DNA from: Serpula lacrymans var. lacrymans S7.9
Taxonomy: Eukaryota; Basidiomycota; Agaricomycetes; Boletales; Serpulaceae
Direction of reading: 5' to 3'
DNA: 64,000 bases
Assembly: GCF_000218685.1 (NCBI RefSeq)
Contig: NW_006763293.1
Location: 2,973,968 to 3,037,967 of the forward strand
This document shows, piece by piece, positions 58,220-64,000 of this stretch. The position numbers were made by a program, and so were the translations under genes. Numbering within the stretch: position 1 is the stretch's first letter; the number at the start of each line of letters is the position of its first letter. The notes below the pieces were generated by a model. That model worked only from the letters and a program-made list of their open reading frames with translations, did no database searches and had not been told where the DNA came from.

Positions 58220-59321
58220 TCAAGCTGCGAAGGCCGCGTTGTCAGACTGACGGTTTTCGTCTTCACGCATTCTCGCTTTGAGTTGGTCCAATTCAGCCTG
58301 TTTTTCAGCCTCGCGTCGGGCACTTTCAGCCTCGCGTCGGGCACTTTCAGCCTCGCGTCGGGCACTGTCAGCCTTCTGGTGTTCCATTTCAGCCTTGAGT
58401 TGCTCTCGTTCCGCATTACCTTCGTCTCTCCCAGTTTGAATCAACTGTCGATGAGTTTAAACAAATTAAGTAATAGATAGCAAAATACGACAGCGAGAGT
58501 TTACTCACTTTACGTCGACTTTCTTCTCGTTTTCTCTGTTCCTCCCTCACCCTGTCACACGCCTCGCGCCATGACCTGTTATATTCTTCAGTTATCGTCT
58601 CTATACTGTTACGATGGTCGAATTTCAACCCGTGATAGTTGGCGCGCATGTCGTGTGAACTACACTTCTCCTCTGCATTTGGAAATAGTTTCTTCAACGT
58701 GTCAAACACGGTATTCGCAAACCAGTAGCACTGGTGCTCATAAAGATTGTAGAGCGGGGCGTGTTTGTTGATGACTTTCAACAGGATGCATAGCTGCCGA
58801 ACAGAAGGCGATAAATAATTTCCGGTGATATTGGAGGGACAAGACTCGGAGAATGTAAGGGTACAGAGCTCCCTGTATGGTTTATACGGTTTAGTCAACT
58901 CCGTTTTATCGTCTTCTTTGGTGATGACAATACGATCATGGGCAGGAGTATCGGAGACTGACGGTGACACAATGGCAGAGCCTAGAGGGGTATGAACAGA
59001 CGAGTTGGGTGACGGAGCGGAGGGTGAACGGTCGACGACCACAAGTGCCTTGTTCGTGATGTTTGGGTCCGGGTAGCGAACGGAAATCAACAAGAATTCG
59101 TGTTTCTTGTCGTCTTTGCATTTACAAAACACGATGTGGTCGATATAACAATTTGTGGACCTATCGTCTAAGCAAAGCTGCCGCTCCCATGACTCAGGTC
59201 CCATAGGCCCGATGACGCCCTCCTGGAATATGCCAAAAATGTCGTTTGGATAAGGCATATGTGGTCGAAAAAGAGTCGAGTAGATGTTATGGAGAATAAG
59301 AGAAAAACGACCTGAACCCAT
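58220..59321 (-). CDS. Agaricomycete-type unknown protein with coiled-coil tail
   Basis: The start is MGSGRFSLILHNIYST. A globular N-terminal part contains CYIDHIVFCKCKDDKKHEF, then a Ser/Pro linker, then a conserved block with APLYNLYEHQCYWFANTVF and TLKKLFPNAEEK. The C-terminus is a charged coiled coil with three 21-bp repeats encoding ARREAES. One intron lies near 58446-58508. The E-H-Q-C-Y-W-F block resembles the Cys-containing helix of LRAT or permuted NlpC/P60 folds, and DHIVF upstream could supply the His, but this is only a structural guess. I recall similar proteins of unknown function in mushroom genomes. It is convergent with the DUF2235 gene, 247 bp apart. Confidence 0.75.
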
Positions 59322-60758
59322 CTTTAATCTGTAGCTGGTGAGGGCTGTAAGGGCTGAGGGTGTTTCAAGTTCCAGAGGGTCTGACCGTCTTCAATGGCGC
59401 TGGCAATGCTATGATATGAGAGTCTATCAAATCAAACTTCTAACAAGCTCGTGTACTACACATGTCTCGTACATAAGCGCCCATAAGGTCCAGTAAATTG
59501 CCGTGAGAATGTTCACGATGTCTACATATGGGCAACTTGAACATCCTGTTCGGACTCGGTGCAAGTAATCCATCACACCCTACACCAATCATTCTCCTGG
59601 GGTCCATGCTTCAATGACAGTCTGAATACTCGCCTTCAACGGCCTGCGCACTTCAAACCCAGAAGATAAATTATCAACCGAGTGCGTCGTGCTTGGGTCA
59701 TGCTACCACAAAATCACCTTAAGCTTTTCACCGGTCACCCGTGAATCAATGGAGCGGCACACGGCTTCTGAACAAGTGGCCTGGTATATATATCAGAGCA
59801 AATCCAGACATCTCAATCGACTCGATGGACTGACATAGTCAAGCATTCATTACATCAACTTATAGTCATAGAACACTGATTCGTTTACAGAGGCCCTCAA
59901 TAGTGAACAAATAGCACCAAAGCCAGTCAGGGGCTTGCGGGAAGGTATGACTCGGACGTGTCGAATCACGGTTACTGTAGGGAATATTTTTCCCTTCACC
60001 CTCGCATCGCATGACTCACGATCGTAAATATCTTCCAGTCTCTTTCCAGATCAGGCGAGGATTCTCATTATCATGATGGACACTATCACTGATGACGGTT
60101 CGTGGTCACCTCCTTAGGGCCCAAGCAACGTGTAATTCACCTCGGTTACTCCCCTACCATTCATTGCGCATGGAAATATCTTACTCCAGTGTCAGCTGTC
60201 AACGGACGAAAGCAATTGTCGCAATACACCGAGACGTTGGCATGAGCTTGATGTACCTGTGCTTATGCCGCTAGCTGGGATCATGACGCGTTTGATTCAT
60301 CAGCGCAGCCTCGCATAAACGTATAGCCTTTATCGACAGCATTCCACATCAAGTCCAGTTTGAACGGGGTAAGATTCGTTCAACCTATCAATTTCACACA
60401 CCCTAAAGCTTTGATGCATGTACTAGGTTTTAGCCCTAACCAGTGCATCGTGGAATTGAGAAGCTCTCTACTGATGCTTTACTGTTTAGCACTTTATCAT
60501 TGCAGGGGTGGACGGCACGATTTATCGGGGGCTAATGTATCTCCCCGAAACAGTGCGGTCGAGCTAAGGTATCACCTATTCACCATAAGTTAGTGTGCTA
60601 TCTCATGATGGCGTAGTTCTGTGAATATTGACCGACTAATGAATACTTCTCCCTGGAAACTGGATATTGTCATGCTTGTATATGGCCGGACTTCGACTTG
60701 CATTGTAATCTCTGCTGGACTTCCATGCACTTTTTTTCATGCCCCACAAATATCACAG
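59322..60758. other. Gene-poor region
   Basis: The left end holds the promoter of the minus-strand gene. A TATATATA near 59784 has no gene after it. No conserved frame, RNA gene or repeat was recognised. Confidence 0.45.
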
Positions 60759-61224
60759 CAAAATTCCGCGCGGTGCTCCACCGGGCTATCCAGACCGGCT
60801 TGCGGGAGGGAGCAGACGACATCCAGATCAACGGAGCCTTGCAGCTCCAAATCGGCTGGATGCACATCCACGGTAAGTCTTCCCCAAACACTTTCCTCTC
60901 TTTGCATTGTGATTGTGATGGGGGCTAACAACCCTCATCAATTTTTTTCGTGGTGATGAAAAACAAAAGGAATGTCCCAGCACTCGGACGCGTCAGCGAC
61001 CCGGATGACATCTTGACTTCCGTCTTGGTGGAGGACAGCCAGGTAATGTTTCTCGAAGCAACACACTCCTCCCCTCTCGTTAAACGCTCTTCTAGATCCA
61101 ACCCGACACGTACCAAGTCATGCCCTCTTATTATTTATCAGATACCAGACAAATGTCCGGCGGAATAGACGTGTACAGCCTACCACCAAAAGGGTGGTAC
61201 AGCCCGCTGCAAAGTCTTAGATAA
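60759..61224 (+). pseudogene. Fragment of a small conserved fungal protein
   Basis: Three exons can be joined: one giving KFRAVLHRAIQTGLREGAD and QLQIGWMHIH, one (acceptor TCCCAG) giving ALGRVSDPDDILTSVLVED, and one giving IQPDTYQVMPSYYLSDTRQ. The pattern matches a short protein found in many mushroom genomes whose function is unknown. No plausible 5' exon is seen upstream and the 3' end departs from the pattern I expect after MPSY, so it is probably truncated. It lies next to a copia relic. Confidence 0.5.
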
Positions 61225-61299
61225 CAAAATGCATGCAAAAGTGGCAACAGTACTGACATTCTGAGCATGCTATCCCTACAAACCATATAAGAAAATAAA

Positions 61300-61728
61300 A
61301 CACCACACCATAGAATATGGTCTCATTGGACTGTTCCACCTACAGCTCATATGGTTGGAGGGTACTATGTCATTCTATATGTGCTGTATATTAAGTCGTT
61401 CGGGTTTGATCTAATAAGATAAGGTGTCTCAGATCTTGTAGAAGAGTCTGAGCTATATTCAAAGTAAGTACCTAATAAGATAAGATGTCTATACTAGGGA
61501 TCAGATAGGTATTCAAAAGGGGGGAAATAAGGGAGTCTCACCTCAGATCTCATAGAAGAGTCTGAGGTGGTACATAGCAACCAGGCCTCTTTATAAGTAG
61601 GTAAGTGAACGGAATCAAAAAGTTTTCTGATGGTATAAATTGGTGCACAGGCCACCTGAACTTACATGCCTTCCTTTCTAGGCATTTTGTGTTGGCTTGT
61701 CTCCTTGTTCAACACTCTCCGTCCAACA
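61300..61728 (-). repeat. Putative 3' LTR of the Ty1/copia relic
   Basis: Just downstream (minus direction) of the copia stop, a purine-rich GAGGGGGAG precedes TGTTGGACGG, the likely LTR start at 61728. A TATAAAGAGG box lies inside at about 61587-61596. The far end is not resolved. Two 25-nt hairpin-forming repeats (61428-61452, 61542-61566) are within it. Confidence 0.45.
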
Positions 61729-61735
61729 CTCCCCC

Positions 61736-63357
61736 TCAAGCCGCACGGAGTCCTAGCACGGCAGCAAAGTGCTTTGCTTTTGTAGATGGTAATGCCTTGG
61801 TAAGCATGTCTGCAATCATATCATTTTTTGGGCAATAAACCATCTTGATCTTCCCCTGTTCTATAGTGTGACATATGAAATGCAATCATATGTTGATATG
61901 CTTTGTCCTTGCTTCACTTCCAAAGATTTCTCTCATGAGCATCCTAATCCAGAGAAGTTCTTTTGTGGTGTGGGTTGCAGCCACATACTTGGCCTCTGTG
62001 GTTGACAGTACAATCAGTTCTTGTTGCTTTGAGAACCACAAGATAGTCCCACTGTCCAACATGGTCCTAGCATAGCCAAAGCTCACACGTCCCCTTCAGA
62101 TACTTCACCACTCTTTTTGCCACTTCCAAATATGCTTTCTCAGGATTCTCTATGAACCTCGAGAGTATAGCTATGGCGTGTGCAATGTCTGGCCAAGTGG
62201 CAATCACAGCATACATAAGAGACCCTACAATTTCTCGATAAGGTGCGTCTCTCATTTCAGCAAAGTCCTCGGGTGTCTTGGGGCATTGATCTTTTATTAG
62301 GTTGGTGTTTGCCACTATTGGCATCAACGGAGGCTTTGCATCCTCAAGACCAAAACTGTGAGGAATCAATTTTTCCTATTGCATTCCCATCATGTCGTGG
62401 TTATCCAATTCATTCCCTGTCACTCCTCTCGCTCTTGGACTAGAAATCACAGTCGGCATTCTGTTACTGTTATCCTTTTTCTTTTTATTTTCCATTCATA
62501 CTCACATCCTATTGTATCTGCTATGAAGAATGGTTGTAGACCCTCAAGAAGATATCCAGATGACATAGCAATGATTCAATGCTATGTCTGGGAATACTTT
62601 GGAGGACCATAGATAAGCAAGGTAGGCTATGAATCAGTGCCTTCTCATGGGCTAACTGATACAGCCAATCATACACCTCTTACCAATACAATAGATTGGA
62701 CCACTTTCTCTCTCTTTTCTTATTGGTTAGTTGGTTGGTCAGACCACTTTCTTAACTCTTCTTTCTTTCAGTCTGACCATTGCTGTTCACTATATAAGGA
62801 AGTACATACTCGATGTATTATTCCTTAGTTCAATATTAGTTTGTATTTGTGCTTATACTGATACTCTTCAACCTCAAGTACTCTGATTCACCGCCCTCTT
62901 CAGGGACTTGACCAGACATCTGTTGTTGTTATATAGCTTTGTATTCATTGCCTGACAAAAACATTTGATTATGGCATCAATATACAAACATTGGGATAGA
63001 CTAATAGTTTGAGTGAGTCTGTCCCTTTTTATCTCCATACCTAGCATCCAGTGTAACTTGCCAAGATTGCTAACCTTAAAAAGTTTGAGTAGTTCCTTTT
63101 TCAAGGCCGTCATATGTGCTGCCATTGGTGCAGCAAGTGTCATGTTATTAACATGGACAGCTATGATGGTGAGCTTGTTTGCTTTCTACTTGTAGAAGAT
63201 GGCATGATCTGACTCACATTGTTTCAGTCCTATTTTCTTTAGGTCTTCTCATAATATTTGGTACCAGCAATGTGCTGCCTGTTTCAGGCCATACAGGGTT
63301 TTATTGAGGCAAAGTACCTGTTCTTCTCATCCTGGGGCAGCATAGCCTGGGGGTTGG
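61736..63357 (-). pseudogene. Ty1/copia pol relic (RT and RNase H)
   Basis: From the right, the minus strand reads LNKTLYGLKQAAHCWYQ (RT), a degenerate catalytic region VHVNNMTLAAP where a Y-V-D-D box is expected, LGKLHWMLGMEIKRDR and LSQCLYIDAIIKCF. It resumes after an inserted LTR with FGLEDAKPPLMPI, YREIVGSLMYAVIATWPDI, KRVVKYLKGT and the RNase H segment QQELIVLSTTEAKYVAA. It ends MIADMLTKALPSTKAKHFA. Several in-frame stops and the LTR insertion make it inactive. Confidence 0.88.
62357..62957 (+). repeat. Solo LTR inside the copia relic, AAAAC target duplication
   Basis: 601 bp, from TGTGAGGAATC to TTGCCTGACA, flanked by AAAAC at 62352-62356 and 62958-62962. It contains a TATA box (CTATATAAGG near 62793). 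It interrupts the copia frame between IIKCF and FGLEDAK. Its right 380 bp are repeated in reverse at 63358-63775. Confidence 0.88.
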
Positions 63358-63775
63358 TGTCAGGCAACAAATACAAAGCTATATAACAACAACAGATGTC
63401 TAGTCAAGTCCCTGAAGAGGGCGGTGAATCAGAGTACTGAGGTTGAAGAGTATCAGTATAAGCACAAATCCAAACTAATATTGAGCTAAGGAATAATACA
63501 TCGAGTATGTACTTCCTTATATAGTGAACAACGATGGTCAGACCAAAAAGGGGAAGAGTTAAAAAAGTGGTCTGACCAGTTAACTAACCAATAAGAAAAG
63601 AAAGTAAAAGTGGTCCAATCTATCATATGTACTAATCATGTAAGAAAGAGTATTGGTAAGAGGTGTACAATTGGCTGTATCAGTAAGCCCATGAGAAGGC
63701 GCTGATCCATAGCCTACCTTGCTTATCTATATTCCTCCTAAGTATTTCCAGACATAGCATTGCATCAGGAAAAAC
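63358..63775 (-). repeat. Second copy of the same LTR family, reverse orientation
   Basis: It starts TGTCAGGCAAC, the reverse complement of the end of the 62357-62957 LTR, and matches it back to about CCAGACATAGCATTG at 63753-63767. After that the sequence differs, so the copy is truncated or interrupted by another element. Confidence 0.8.
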
Positions 63776-64000
63776 CTAGTTTCCTTTTATAGCTATTAAA
63801 GCTGTCATAGTGCTATATAGGAAAAATAGTAGCTATAGTACGCCTAGACAAGTTCCTATTATATAGCATTATATAGCAGGGCTATTTTGAGATGTTTGCT
63901 ATACCAGCTATAGTATCACTTCTGTGATATATGCAATCCATCTCCACTATGGCTTCTCTCATAGAATATAATAGATATAACAATCATCAATGGTTATTTC
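63776..64000. other. Repeat-like AT-rich tail
   Basis: The stretch is rich in variants of TAGCTAT and CTATATAG, suggesting another transposable element, but too little is present to classify it. Confidence 0.35.

Noticed and set aside
59770..59830. TATATATA near 59784 as promoter of an unlisted gene
   Set aside because: No conserved reading frame follows within 900 bp on either strand.
1..64000. CRISPR arrays, bacterial operons or phage genes
   Set aside because: Spliced genes and fungal families throughout; no regularly spaced direct repeats of CRISPR type were seen.

Overview
The window is nuclear DNA of a filamentous basidiomycete, most likely an agaricomycete (mushroom-forming) fungus. 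Genes are densely packed and cut by many short introns of about 48-65 nt with GT-AG (occasionally GC-AG) borders. The gene content also fits: a mushroom-type tyrosinase, a DUF2235 hydrolase with helical repeats, fungal ABCC and amino-acid transporters, a Plavaka/KDZ transposase fragment, a Helitron helicase, and Ty3 and Ty1/copia relics. Gene models below were built by hand from splice signals and reading frame, without searches, so family names rest on recognised motifs.

Region 1 (1-28.9 kb) is ordinary core genome: an uncharacterised partial gene, an amino-acid permease, Pescadillo (NOP7), a cytochrome P450, a secreted lysophospholipase, a proline-rich protein with WW-like segments and several membrane spans, a PCI-domain protein of the PCID2/Thp1/Csn12 type, a von Willebrand A protein, a gamma-tubulin complex protein, and MGM101. 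The last two share a 125-bp divergent promoter.

Region 2 (30-38 kb) holds a tyrosinase whose copper-binding exons are extremely small, and a very large RBR-type E3 ligase. The ligase has two CCCH zinc fingers, a long charged coiled coil with a recent 174-bp tandem duplication, RRM-like segments, RING-IBR-Rcat and a C-terminal CaaX box.

Region 3 (38.9-47.9 kb) is a transposon island. It contains a decayed ABCC transporter, two LTR-like repeats with phased palindromes around a Plavaka fragment, a Ty3 chromodomain end with its LTR, a solo LTR sitting inside the P-loop of a Helitron helicase, and a tRNA-like gene. A diverged 33-bp direct repeat lies on either side of the island.

Region 4 (47.9-59.3 kb) returns to genes: a Nop13-like two-RRM nucleolar protein, a Tpa1/Ofd1 dioxygenase, a possible small gene, and a DUF2235 hydrolase fused to a HEAT-like solenoid. 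The solenoid contains eight consecutive exons of exactly 123 nt, all phase 1-1. A convergent coiled-coil protein of unknown function follows. Region 5 (59.3-64 kb) is gene-poor and ends in a Ty1/copia relic disrupted by two insertions of one LTR family in opposite orientations.

The strongest candidates for something new are the CCCH-coiled-coil-RBR-CaaX protein, the amplifying 123-nt exon solenoid of the DUF2235 protein with its convergent neighbour, and the intron presence/absence difference between copies of the 41-42 kb repeat.
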